A DNA stretch of 19,773 bases from an uncultured Campylobacter sp. (GCF_937997595.1 NZ_CALKTS010000080.1:1-19773); one strand, 5' to 3'; counted from the stretch's first letter, positions 7,335-14,893 are shown. The notes: generated by a model from the letters alone, not told the origin. Program-made: numbers and translations.

Positions 7335-7660
7335 ACGCGAGCCGCAAGGCTCGCACCGCTAGCGTCGTCGGGGTTAGGTGGGGTTTGTGGGCGAGTAGAG
7401 CAATGCGGCGCTGCGGGGCAGCGCCACCCTCTGCGAGAGGTGTGACCTCGCAATTGGGGCCTCCTTCCCGCCCCGAGAGAAATACACAAAGAGCTAAAAA
7501 TACTAAAATTTAACATAGTGAAATCTTTATAAATTCGAGCCCGTGTATGCGTTACACATAATCCGTAAGGGGGCGGCGCTCGGAGTTGCGAGGCGCGCCC
7601 GCCCCCTTACGAACCCCCACCCGCGCGACGCTAGAAGGGCGAGCTACGCTCGCGCTATTT
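7335..7660. other. GC-rich structured element with inverted ends and several hairpins
   Basis: A compact non-coding region unlike its AT-rich surroundings. In order it has a hairpin GCGAGCC-GCAA-GGCTCGC (7337-7354, GNRA-type loop), CTAGCGTCG (7359-7367), a G-rich run (7370-7391), a perfect eight-base stem with loop GGG (7407-7425), a bulged stem (7432-7452), a GGGGC/GCCCC stem (7456-7474), a small GTGTA/TACAC hairpin (7543-7557), a long stem with 12 perfect pairs (7565-7576 with 7599-7610), CGACGCTAG (7626-7634, inverse of 7359-7367) and an end hairpin GCGAGC-TAC-GCTCGC (7640-7654). The inverted ends suggest a small mobile or palindromic element. A structured RNA is the alternative. The long open frames on either strand here look like chance. 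Confidence 0.55.
7565..7610. repeat. Long GC-rich hairpin
   Basis: GTAAGGGGGCGG (7565-7576) is the exact reverse complement of 7599-7610, and the stem continues inward with CGC/GCG after one bulged base. No T-run follows on either strand, so it is not an ordinary terminator. Confidence 0.7.
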
Positions 7661-7954
7661 AAACTGCGGCTTGCGCTGCATATTTAGAATTTTAAATTCT
7701 ACGTAAAATTTAAAACCGCGAGCCGCAAAGTGTTTCGGCGCAGCGGGTATAAGCGGATGTAAATTTAAAATTTAACCGCGGTGAGCCGAAGCTATAACGA
7801 GCCGTAGCGAGCCGCAACCTGTACGCAAACGAGTGTAAATTTAGCCGCGTCGCGCGCAGCATTGGTGCAAACACAGAGTAAATTTTACAATCTCGGATAA
7901 ATTCAAAAGCAGATTTTGCAAGCGTAGGCAAATTTCACAAGCCCGAGCAAAATT
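7661..7954. other. Non-coding stretch downstream of ilvA
   Basis: No gene seen. It contains the 17-base palindrome centred on 7693 (TAGAATTT-T-AAATTCTA, 7685-7701), repeated GAGCCG(C/A/T) words between 7714 and 7828, and AAATTT words. No clear ilvA terminator was found. Confidence 0.4.
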
Positions 7955-9166
7955 TTACAAAATCTCCCTGAAATCATACCCTGCGTTTTTGAGCGCCCAG
8001 GCGATGTCCTCTTGATGAGCCTTGCCCTTGGTCTCAAGCGTGATCGTAATCTGCGCATCGCCGTACTCGATATTAGTAGAGAAGCGGTCGTAGTCGATCT
8101 TGACGATGTTTGCGTTGGCGCGGCGCAAAATTTCGGTAAGTCCCGTAAGCGCGCCCGGCTTATCGACGAGCGTGACGTTGATCGTCATCTTGCGGTGCGA
8201 TTTTATGAGGCCTTTTTCGATGATGATGTTTAGCATCTGCACGTCGATGTTGCCGCCGCTTAGGATGATGCCGATCTTTGCGCCGGCGGGGAATTGGAAT
8301 TTCGCGTTCATCAGCGCTGCTACGCCCGCCGCGCCCGCGCCCTCGACGATGATTTTTTGCTGCTCGAGCAGATAGAGTATCGCGCTTGCTATCTCCTCGT
8401 CATCGACCTGCACGAACTCATCGACGCACTCGATGATCGTAGAGAGCGTGATCTCGCTCGTATCTCGCACTGCGATACCGTCGGCGATGGTGCGGACCGA
8501 TTCGGAATTTAGCGGCTTTTTCGCGACGAAGCTATCGTGCATCGCGGGCGCGCCCTTGGCGGCTACGGCGATGATTTTAATGTCGGGGTTGATCTGCTTG
8601 GCGCAGCTGCAAACCCCCGTCGCAAGCCCGCCGCCGCCAACCGGAACGACGATGTATTCAAGATCTGCGACCTCTTCGATCATCTCAAGCGCGATCGTGC
8701 CCTGGCCCGCCTGGACGAACTCGTCGTTGAAGGGATGGACAAACGTCAGATTGTGCTCCTTCGCATATTCCAGCGCAAACGCGTACGCCTCGTCGAAATT
8801 ATCGCCCTTTAGGATGATCTCTGCGCCCAGAGCCTTCGTGCCGCTTACCTTAAGTAGCGGCGTGGCTTCAGGCATTACGATCACGGCATGCACGCCGAAT
8901 TTTTGCGCGCTCATCGCTACGCCTTGGGCGTGGTTGCCCGCACTTGCGGCTATTACTCCATGCGCCCGCTCCTCGTCCGTTAGGTGCGCGATTTTATTGT
9001 AAGCGCCACGAATCTTATACGCGCCGGTGCGCTGCAAATTCTCGCTTTTGAGATACACTTCCGCGCCGTAAAGCTTGCTGAGCTTCGGCGCCAGAGCAAA
9101 GGGCGTTTTATAGACGAAATCGTTTATCGTGCGCTTTGCTTGGATGATTTTATTTAGATCAACCAT
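7955..9166 (-). CDS. ilvA: Threonine ammonia-lyase (threonine dehydratase) with C-terminal ACT domain
   Basis: A PLP enzyme that deaminates L-threonine to 2-oxobutanoate, the first step of isoleucine synthesis. It has 403 residues. The PLP lysine is K51 in GAYKIRGAYNK. ASAGNHAQGVA (about 74-84) contacts the cofactor, GGGG at 177-180 is the phosphate-binding loop, and SGGN lies at 303-306. Residues from about 325 form one ACT-type regulatory domain (MTINVTLVDKPGALTGLTEIL...), as in the shorter IlvA/TdcB-like enzymes rather than the long E. coli IlvA with two such segments. The ATG at 9166 follows GGAAG and a promoter about 30 bases upstream. It stands alone, 100 bases after trmA. Feedback control by isoleucine or valine through the ACT domain is plausible but not shown. 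Confidence 0.93.
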   Translation of the reverse strand: MVDLNKIIQAKRTINDFVYKTPFALAPKLSKLYGAEVYLKSENLQRTGAYKIRGAYNKIAHLTDEERAHGVIAASAGNHAQGVAMSAQKFGVHAVIVMPEATPLLKVSGTKALGAEIILKGDNFDEAYAFALEYAKEHNLTFVHPFNDEFVQAGQGTIALEMIEEVADLEYIVVPVGGGGLATGVCSCAKQINPDIKIIAVAAKGAPAMHDSFVAKKPLNSESVRTIADGIAVRDTSEITLSTIIECVDEFVQVDDEEIASAILYLLEQQKIIVEGAGAAGVAALMNAKFQFPAGAKIGIILSGGNIDVQMLNIIIEKGLIKSHRKMTINVTLVDKPGALTGLTEILRRANANIVKIDYDRFSTNIEYGDAQITITLETKGKAHQEDIAWALKNAGYDFREIL

Positions 9167-9196
9167 CTACTTCCTTTCGTAATTTTAAATTTTGTT

Positions 9197-9202
9197 ATTA
9201 TA
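9197..9202 (-). promoter_or_regulatory. Probable -10 box of ilvA
   Basis: TATAAT on the minus strand in ATGTATAATAAC, about 30 bases upstream of the ilvA start, in AT-rich DNA. It would give a short leader of about 25 bases that includes the GGAAG ribosome binding site. Confidence 0.6.
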
Positions 9203-9266
9203 CATATTTTAGGCGAAATTTTATCTCGCGCGCAGCCTAAATCCGCGACTTCGGTTTTAAGCTCAC

Positions 9267-10550
9267 CTAGCTCCTGCGCTTTAGCAGCACGCCGCATTCG
9301 ATATGCGCCGTATGCGCGAACTGATCGAAGATCGCAAACCTGCGCACCTCATGCGTAACGCAAAGCGAGCGTAAATTTTCAAAAAGCGTCTGCGGATTAC
9401 AGGAGATGTAGATCAAATTTTGAAAATTTTTTATGAAATCAATCACGCTAGGCTCCAGCCCCGCGCGCGGCGGATCGATCAAGACGTGCGAAAAATCGTA
9501 GCTGAAAATATCGATCCCCTTCAGCCGCTCAAACTCGCGCTTGCGCGCAAACGCACTCATCAGCTCATCCGCGCTAAGGCGGATGAATTGCGCGTTGCAA
9601 ACGCCGTTGAGCTCGCAGTTTATGCGGGCATTCGCGATCGAGCTTTTTGAAATTTCGCTCGCCAGCACGCGGTTAAATTTAGCCGCAAGCGGGATAGTGA
9701 AGTTGCCGTGCCCGCAGTACAGCTCCAGCAGATCGCGCGCGGCGGAGCTTTCTGGGCGCACGGCATGTTTTTCGCAGCTCGAATTTTGCGCGGCGGGCTT
9801 CTCGCAGCCGTAATTTTGCACAGCGGAATTTTGCGAGGCAAAATTTTTTTCAGTAAAATTCCTAGCGGCGAAATTCTGCGCGGCGCACATCTCGCCCGCG
9901 CCGTCTTTGCCGAAGTCCACGCAGCTTCTAGCCCAGGCGATCATCTTTTCGTTCACGCCGCGGTTGGGTTGGATGAAGGCGTTTTCGCCGAAGCGAAATT
10001 TATAAACTCGCCCGTCCACGCAAAGCTCGTCCGTGAGGCTTAGCTCGCCGCTTAGAAGCTTCTGTCCGCGTGCGCGAGCCATGACCCTGATGCCAAGCTT
10101 GTCCGCCAGCTCGCAAATCGCCTCCTGCTCGCGCTCGCCCAGGCGCTTGTGATAAAGCAGCGTCGCCAAAATCCCGCTAGCGCACGAGATAAACTCGACG
10201 CCGAAGAGCTTCTCTTTTAAAGCTTCGCTCCACCTAAGTGTCTCTAGCAGTCGCGGCATTAAATTTGCGATAGGAAGCGCTACCTTGGGGCATTCGTTAA
10301 TTAAAATTTTCTTGCTACGTGCACCGCCCATCGTGTATGCAAGATCAAATGCGCTATGCCAAATATCGTGCCAGATGCCAAATTCCGCCCTGATGCGGTA
10401 ATTTTGCGGCTGTGAGGCAAAAAACTCAAACTCACCATCAAAAAATTCTCTAAATTTATCGCCAATCAGCTGCTTTTTGTATAAAATTTGATCCTCATAA
10501 GACCCGCCGAGCGTGCAACTGCCGCAGCTGCCGAAGCTTTCGCAATTCAT
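9267..10550 (-). CDS. trmA: tRNA (uracil-5-)-methyltransferase TrmA with a repeat insertion
   Basis: Methylates U54 of tRNA to ribothymidine with S-adenosylmethionine. It has 427 residues against about 366 for E. coli TrmA. The N-terminus has three close cysteines (C3, C9, C12 in ESFGSCGSC). QPNRGVN lies near 194-200, the SAM motif LLELYCGHGNF at 274-284, DPPRAG at 359-364, the catalytic cysteine C384 in YISCNPQTL and the base E418 in AHIECG. All active residues are present. Residues about 217-268, between the RNA-binding part and the SAM domain, are an insertion made of five-residue units. The ATG overlaps the stop of the upstream antiporter gene (ATGA), so translation is coupled. Confidence 0.9.
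   Translation of the reverse strand: MNCESFGSCGSCTLGGSYEDQILYKKQLIGDKFREFFDGEFEFFASQPQNYRIRAEFGIWHDIWHSAFDLAYTMGGARSKKILINECPKVALPIANLMPRLLETLRWSEALKEKLFGVEFISCASGILATLLYHKRLGEREQEAICELADKLGIRVMARARGQKLLSGELSLTDELCVDGRVYKFRFGENAFIQPNRGVNEKMIAWARSCVDFGKDGAGEMCAAQNFAARNFTEKNFASQNSAVQNYGCEKPAAQNSSCEKHAVRPESSAARDLLELYCGHGNFTIPLAAKFNRVLASEISKSSIANARINCELNGVCNAQFIRLSADELMSAFARKREFERLKGIDIFSYDFSHVLIDPPRAGLEPSVIDFIKNFQNLIYISCNPQTLFENLRSLCVTHEVRRFAIFDQFAHTAHIECGVLLKRRS
9765..9884 (-). repeat. Degenerate 15-base tandem repeats inside trmA
   Basis: Residues 223-262 of TrmA divide into eight units of five: AAQNF, AARNF, TEKNF, ASQNS, AVQNY, GCEKP, AAQNS, SCEKH. The DNA resembles the AATTTTGC(G/C)-rich repeats seen in the non-coding regions. 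It keeps the frame and adds a polar, probably disordered loop. Confidence 0.7.
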
Positions 10551-12247
10551 ATATCCACTCTTTTACCCACCGTGCGCAGTAAAAGAATGATAGCCGCGAT
10601 ACCCAAGATCAGACATCCCCACACGCTAAGTCCAAAGCCCGCAGGCAGGTAGCCACAAATGATACTGATGCCGCAAACGACCAGCGCATAGGTCATCTGC
10701 GTGCTTACGTGCTCGATATGATCGCAGCCTGCGCCCATCGAAGAGAGGATCGTCGTATCCGAAATCGGCGAGCAGTGATCGCCAAAGATTGCTCCGGTGA
10801 GCACCGCGCTGATATTTACGCACATAAAAACATGAAATTCCTCGCCGCTAAATCCGTATTTTTGCCCCACGGCGTGCGCTAACGGCACGGCCAGAGGGGT
10901 TACGATACCCATGGTGCCAAAGCTCGTGCCGGTGGAAAATGAGATAAACGAGCTAAGCACGAAGATCACTATTGCAAGAGCAAAGTGCGGCGTAGCGTCG
11001 CTTAGAAGCTCGACTAGGTAGCGCGAAGTGCCTAGCTCCTTGATAACCGAGCTAAGCGACCACGCAAAAAGCAGGATTATGACGGTATTTAGCATGCTTT
11101 TCCAGCCGCCGACCCAGACCTCGATCGCCTCTTTTACGCCGTAAATTTTTTGCGCGATTCCCAAAACGACGGCGATGATCGACGAAAATAGCGCGGATTG
11201 AAACAGCACGACCGAGGCATCCGCCGCGCTAAATGCGGTGCGGATCGAAGTGAAGCTAAGAGGGGCTGCTTTGACCGCCTCCAAAGCCTCGCCCTCCAGC
11301 GAGCTGTAGCCGTTGAGATAAAATCCGATGACGGAAAGGACGATCATCGCGCCTAGCGGGATTAGCGCGTTTATCTTGCGAAGCACGACGCCCTCTTTGG
11401 GTACGAAAATTTGATCCTCTAAATTTTTAATCTTAAAATCCGCAGCTCCGCTCTTGCCGCCGCGAGATGCGATCTCTGCGCGATACATCGAGCCAAACTC
11501 CCTGCTCATCACAGCGGTGGCGACTACGAAAAAGATCATGAAAATATTATAAAATCTATACGGGATCGTCTCAACGAAGACGGTGAAGGCGTTTATGTTT
11601 TCTATGCCGATCTGCGAGTAGGCCTCTTTGATCGCCGAAATTTCAACTCCGACCCAGGTGGAGATCACCGCGATACCGGTGATCGGCGCGGCGGTCGCGT
11701 CGATTATAAAGGCGAACTTTGCGCGCGAAATTTTAAATTTATCCATAAGCGGCCGCATTATCGGACCCACGATCAGCGCGTTTGCGTAATCGTCGAAAAA
11801 TATCACGATACCCATCAGCCAGGTATAAATTTGACCCAAAACTGGAGTATCCGCGTGCTTGCTAAGCCAGAGCGCAAGCGCCTTCGTGCCACCGCTTTTG
11901 GTAACCAGAGCGATGAGCCCGCCGATACACATAACCTGAAGCAAAATACCCGCATTCCACGTATCCGCCATCGATTTTACCATGCGCGAGCACAGGTTCG
12001 TAAAAGCGAAAAGCGCCGAAGCCGCGATATTTTGATCGACCATACCGATGAGAAAGGTCCCGCTTAGCACGCCCAAAAACAGCGACAAAATCACGTCCTT
12101 GGTGATGAAAGCAAGCACGATCGCCGCAACCGGCGGGATCAGCGTCAGCACTCCGTAAAGCTCGCTGTTTCGCACGGCGGGCTCCACGTCCGCAAGCGCC
12201 AGCGCGGGCAAAAAAATCGCCGTAAAGATAAGCAAATTTTTCAACAT
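10547..12247 (-). CDS. Na+/H+ antiporter, NhaC family
   Basis: A 566-residue integral membrane protein of the NhaC-type antiporter family (COG1757-like), expected to exchange sodium and protons across the inner membrane. It has many hydrophobic segments. Typical parts include IPPVAAIVLAFITKDVILSLFLGVLSG near residues 37-63, FFDDYANALIVGPIMRPL (about 150-167), ATAAPITGIAVISTWVG (about 185-201), the conserved SFISFSTGTSFGTMGIVTPLAVPLA and the FGDHCSPISDTTILSSMGAGCDHIEHV block near the C-terminus, which carries the DH and SPISDT signature. The N-terminus may be a cleaved or uncleaved signal (MLKNLLIFTAIFLPALALA). The ATG at 12247 follows AAGGA. A long hairpin lies just upstream. Exact ion specificity cannot be read from the sequence, since relatives include malate/lactate exchangers. 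Confidence 0.88.
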   Translation of the reverse strand: MLKNLLIFTAIFLPALALADVEPAVRNSELYGVLTLIPPVAAIVLAFITKDVILSLFLGVLSGTFLIGMVDQNIAASALFAFTNLCSRMVKSMADTWNAGILLQVMCIGGLIALVTKSGGTKALALWLSKHADTPVLGQIYTWLMGIVIFFDDYANALIVGPIMRPLMDKFKISRAKFAFIIDATAAPITGIAVISTWVGVEISAIKEAYSQIGIENINAFTVFVETIPYRFYNIFMIFFVVATAVMSREFGSMYRAEIASRGGKSGAADFKIKNLEDQIFVPKEGVVLRKINALIPLGAMIVLSVIGFYLNGYSSLEGEALEAVKAAPLSFTSIRTAFSAADASVVLFQSALFSSIIAVVLGIAQKIYGVKEAIEVWVGGWKSMLNTVIILLFAWSLSSVIKELGTSRYLVELLSDATPHFALAIVIFVLSSFISFSTGTSFGTMGIVTPLAVPLAHAVGQKYGFSGEEFHVFMCVNISAVLTGAIFGDHCSPISDTTILSSMGAGCDHIEHVSTQMTYALVVCGISIICGYLPAGFGLSVWGCLILGIAAIILLLRTVGKRVDI

Positions 12248-12269
12248 TTTAATCCTTGATGATTGATAA

Positions 12270-12313
12270 AATTTTAAAATTTAACCTCCGATCGGGGGCT
12301 AAATTTTAAAATT
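12270..12313. repeat. Long hairpin immediately upstream of the antiporter gene
   Basis: Fourteen AT pairs (12270-12283 with 12300-12313) continue, after one mismatch, into CCTCC/GGGGG (12285-12289 with 12294-12298) around the loop GATC. It starts 23 bases before the start codon on the minus strand. It could be a terminator for upstream transcription, an attenuator, or an operator-like site overlapping the promoter, since the arm contains TAAAAT. Confidence 0.6.
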
Positions 12314-12936
12314 ATGCGCACTTTGCAGCAATTATTCGTATTCGCGTGCTTTCTTTTACGGCGATTATTGAGCGCCTTAATCGCGCAGCAAGCTCTACAA
12401 TTTTGCTGCGTTTACAATTTCGAGCATGCATTTTTAAGCAATTTATCGCGCAGAAAAATCTCTCCGGTGCAAAATACCGCGCGCGGCGTAATCAAAAAGC
12501 GTTTTATAAATGCATTTAAATTCTACTTAACATAGCAAAAGCCCCCAAGTCAAGGTAAAATTCCGCAACACTGCGACACTTGCTTTGCCGCAAGAGCGAT
12601 AAATTTCGTGCGCAAAATTTGACGAAATCCCGCTCTTGATCGCAAACCAAAATCCCTCGGCAAAAATTTTATCGCGCATAAACGCACAAATATCGCCATT
12701 TTTAAAGCTCGTCTGCGCGTTTATAAAATTTCAGAGCATGCAACCTGCGCAAGCAAAGCGATAAAATTTTAAAGCGTTAAATTCTACCAACTCGCACTCG
12801 AAAAATCCGCTAAATTTATAGAATTTACAAAGCGGCAAAACTCCAAATTTAAAGCTCATAAAGCTTTTGCAAACCTAAAACGCTGCAAGCCTAAAACGAA
12901 GAAGCGGCGAGCAACCCTTTAAATCAAGCCTGCTTG
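12314..12936. other. Non-coding stretch with inverted repeats
   Basis: No convincing gene. A 73-codon plus-strand frame from 12314 has no ribosome binding site and a low-complexity protein. The stretch holds a strong two-part hairpin (12591-12638) and a perfect 13-base inverted pair AAAATTTTATCGC (12663-12675) and GCGATAAAATTTT (12758-12770). A small CAAGC/GCTTG hairpin lies just after the ankyrin gene stop. Confidence 0.5.
12591..12638. repeat. Two-part perfect hairpin
   Basis: CAAGAGCG (12591-12598) pairs with CGCTCTTG (12631-12638), and inside it ATTTCGT (12603-12609) pairs with ACGAAAT (12622-12628), separated by a small internal loop. Fifteen exact pairs in 48 bases, with no T-run on either side. 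Confidence 0.7.
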
Positions 12937-14169
12937 CTAATTCTCACGCTCAGGTGCATCTTGCGGATCGCTCGTAAAATCATCGCTTGCTTGTGTAGGA
13001 CTTAATCCAAGCGAGCGCAAATAGCTCTGCGTAGCTACTTCGCCACCCGCAAGCGCGTAGTCTAGCGCATTTAGCCCCGACTCATCAACTGCTTTTTCGT
13101 TTGCGCCCGATTTTACGAGCAATTCAACGATCTGCTTGGTACTTTTTTGCGCCGCAAACATCAGCAGTGTCTTACCCGCGCTCGAACGCTCACAGCCGTC
13201 GCTACGCTCGCCTAACGATGCTAGAGCCTGGGCCTCGGCGCTGCCGATCTGGCGGACATTTACGCTAGCGTGCGAGTAGATTAGCAACTTTACCAGCTCA
13301 TAATTTTTTGCCGCGGCGGCGAAAAATATCGGAGTTTGCCCAAGTGAGTTTTTATAGCCAACCAAAGCGCCTTTAGAGATCATAAATTTAGCGCTTTGAA
13401 CGTTATTCATCGCGTAAAATAGAGAGTTTTCCTCACCCGCATTCACCTGCGCACCTCGCTCGATCAAAACACCGCTAAAGCGCTCGTCATATCCTAGCAA
13501 AAGTGCCAAATCCAGGGCATTATCAAGCTCGTAAATTGCAAAATCCTTGCTAAAAAGTAGCGTACGAAACTCATCTGCACCTACTCCGCCTTTTAGCGCC
13601 AACTCAAGCTCACCGTAATCTCCCGCCTTGCGATCCTTTGCGGCGTATGCGATAAATTCCGCTATCACGGCGCTTGCCAGCTCATCGGCGTCGTTTTTAT
13701 TAAATTTGGCGGCGAAATAATCTTTTAGCGCCTCCCTGACTGCTGAGATCTCGCCCATAAAATTGCCATAAGCGATGAAATTTCCAATCTTGCGCTCGGA
13801 GTAAAATTCTAAGGCTTCAAGCGATTTTTCGCTAATTTGCGCGTAGTTTTTCTCTTTAGCATAGCTCAAAAAGCCCTCGCCATCCATCCCCGCAAATGCC
13901 AAGGTTCGCTCAAGCCTTTTTTCGTTCAGCAAGGCTTCGTTACCGACACAATCGATATTTTCGTCCCTGATCTCAGAAGCCGCGCTTTTTAAATTTTGCA
14001 AAAATTCTGCGCCAGCTAGCGAGCCTTTACAGCCAAAATCGCTTTGCAGCAACTCTTCGTCCGCAGGCTCTTTGCTAAAAAAGCCGCGCGGATCGCTTAG
14101 TATCTGCTCGCAAGAAGCGCCAAAAAGCGTGCCGCAAAAAACAAACGAACCCATTAGAATTTTTCGCAT
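12937..14169 (-). CDS. Exported ankyrin-repeat protein
   Basis: A 410-residue protein with an N-terminal signal sequence (MRKILMGSFVFCGTLFGASC) and ankyrin repeats in its C-terminal half. The ATG at 14169 is chosen over one six codons upstream because GAGG precedes it by a few bases and the signal peptide then starts the protein. Ankyrin units are visible from about residue 220: NALDLALLLGYDE, NSLFYAMNNVQSAKFMISKGA, LGQTPIFFAAAAKNYELVKL, KTLLMFAAQKSTKQIVELL and LNALDYALAGGEVATQSYL. The residues before Cys (GAS) fit a lipobox poorly, so a soluble periplasmic protein is likelier than a lipoprotein. Such proteins bind other proteins, but no partner is suggested here. The N-terminal half is helical and unrecognised. 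It is a single gene with its own promoter. Confidence 0.82.
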   Translation of the reverse strand: MRKILMGSFVFCGTLFGASCEQILSDPRGFFSKEPADEELLQSDFGCKGSLAGAEFLQNLKSAASEIRDENIDCVGNEALLNEKRLERTLAFAGMDGEGFLSYAKEKNYAQISEKSLEALEFYSERKIGNFIAYGNFMGEISAVREALKDYFAAKFNKNDADELASAVIAEFIAYAAKDRKAGDYGELELALKGGVGADEFRTLLFSKDFAIYELDNALDLALLLGYDERFSGVLIERGAQVNAGEENSLFYAMNNVQSAKFMISKGALVGYKNSLGQTPIFFAAAAKNYELVKLLIYSHASVNVRQIGSAEAQALASLGERSDGCERSSAGKTLLMFAAQKSTKQIVELLVKSGANEKAVDESGLNALDYALAGGEVATQSYLRSLGLSPTQASDDFTSDPQDAPEREN

Positions 14170-14197
14170 CGCTACCTCGAATTGCATTTGAAGCGTT

Positions 14198-14203
14198 ATT
14201 TTA
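14198..14203 (-). promoter_or_regulatory. Candidate -10 box of the ankyrin gene
   Basis: TAAAAT on the minus strand in GGTAAAATAACG, about 29 bases upstream of the chosen start, preceded by the AT-rich run TTTTAATAAATAAATTTAAA. Confidence 0.45.
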
Positions 14204-14282
14204 CCTTTAAATTTATTTATTAAAACTTAGTGCGGACGGTAGAATTCTACGGAATTCCTTTCAACCTTATAAAATTTTGCGG

Positions 14283-14450
14283 AATTTTTAAAATTTTACG
14301 GCGCGGCGGCGAGCTGTACTGAACGGTCTGGTAGCGGCGTAGCGATGGACGGCGCCGGATACGACGCGGCGGCGAGCGGTGCTAGGCGATAGTCGGACGG
14401 CGGCACCGTATGACGGCGCGGCGATCTGCGACGTTAAAATTTTAAAATTT
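14283..14450. repeat. GC-rich imperfect tandem repeat flanked by AT-rich inverted ends
   Basis: GCGGCGGCGAGC occurs at 14303-14314 and 14366-14377. Each copy is followed by a GGACGGCG...ATACGAC / GGACGGCGG...TATGAC segment (14347-14365, 14395-14414), and a third partial unit lies at 14414-14432. The core is bordered by near-inverse AT-rich sequences (14283-14300 and 14432-14450). Confidence 0.55.
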
Positions 14451-14516
14451 ATACGTGGGGCTAGATGCAAAATAAAATTTCACAAACGGCGCAAATCTCG
14501 CAAAATTGCACGCGCA

Positions 14517-14852
14517 ATTACCGCAAAATAAAATTATAAGCGCTCAAATTTCATAGAATTTTACGCGTTCACGAGTGATTAACCGCGGGAGTAAAATTTT
14601 GCACGCTCTGTGCAGAGAAAAAGAGATCTTTCAAAACGAAAGAAATTCGCAGCGAGTAGAGTTAAATTTCGCCCGTAAAAATTCCGCCGAATAAAGCCGT
14701 CCGCCGAAGTTAACTCAGGCAAGCTTGCTAACGCGGAATCCGGCGGCGGAATTCACGAAATTTTACGCCAGATTAATCGCAAGATAAAATTTTGCAAGCA
14801 GCGCTAATCCCGCGGAATTCCGCGCGCGATTAGCCGCAAGATAAAATTTTGC
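14517..14852 (+). repeat. Four dispersed copies of a GATTA-CGC-GATAAAATTTTGC repeat
   Basis: Copies at 14517-14535 (partial), 14577-14602, 14771-14795 and 14828-14852. The last two match at 23 of 25 positions. The word GATAAAATTTT from this repeat also occurs near 12265-12275 and 12760-12770, and inverted at 12663-12673. Confidence 0.6.
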
Positions 14853-14873
14853 GCGGAGTAGAATTAAAATTTT

Positions 14874-14893
14874 GCCGCGCAAAATTCCGCGGC
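14874..14893 (-). terminator. Candidate copA terminator
   Basis: GCCGCG (14874-14879) pairs with CGCGGC (14888-14893). On the minus strand it is followed by AAAATTTTAATT, about 20 bases after the copA stop. The T-run is short, so the call is tentative. An overlapping alternative hairpin AATTTTGC-CGC-GCAAAATT is also possible. Confidence 0.35.

Noticed and set aside
7335..7475. Possible known structured RNA (signal recognition particle RNA, 6S RNA, RNase P RNA)
   Set aside because: I could not find the conserved core motifs of any of these, so only an unassigned structured element is reported.
7283..7516. Open frames on both strands through the GC-rich structured element
   Set aside because: The frames exist only because the region is GC-rich. 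Hairpins run through them and the translations look random.
8433..9002. A 189-codon plus-strand frame inside ilvA
   Set aside because: It lies opposite a complete ilvA with all catalytic motifs. The Ser/Ala/Pro-rich translation is typical of an antisense shadow.
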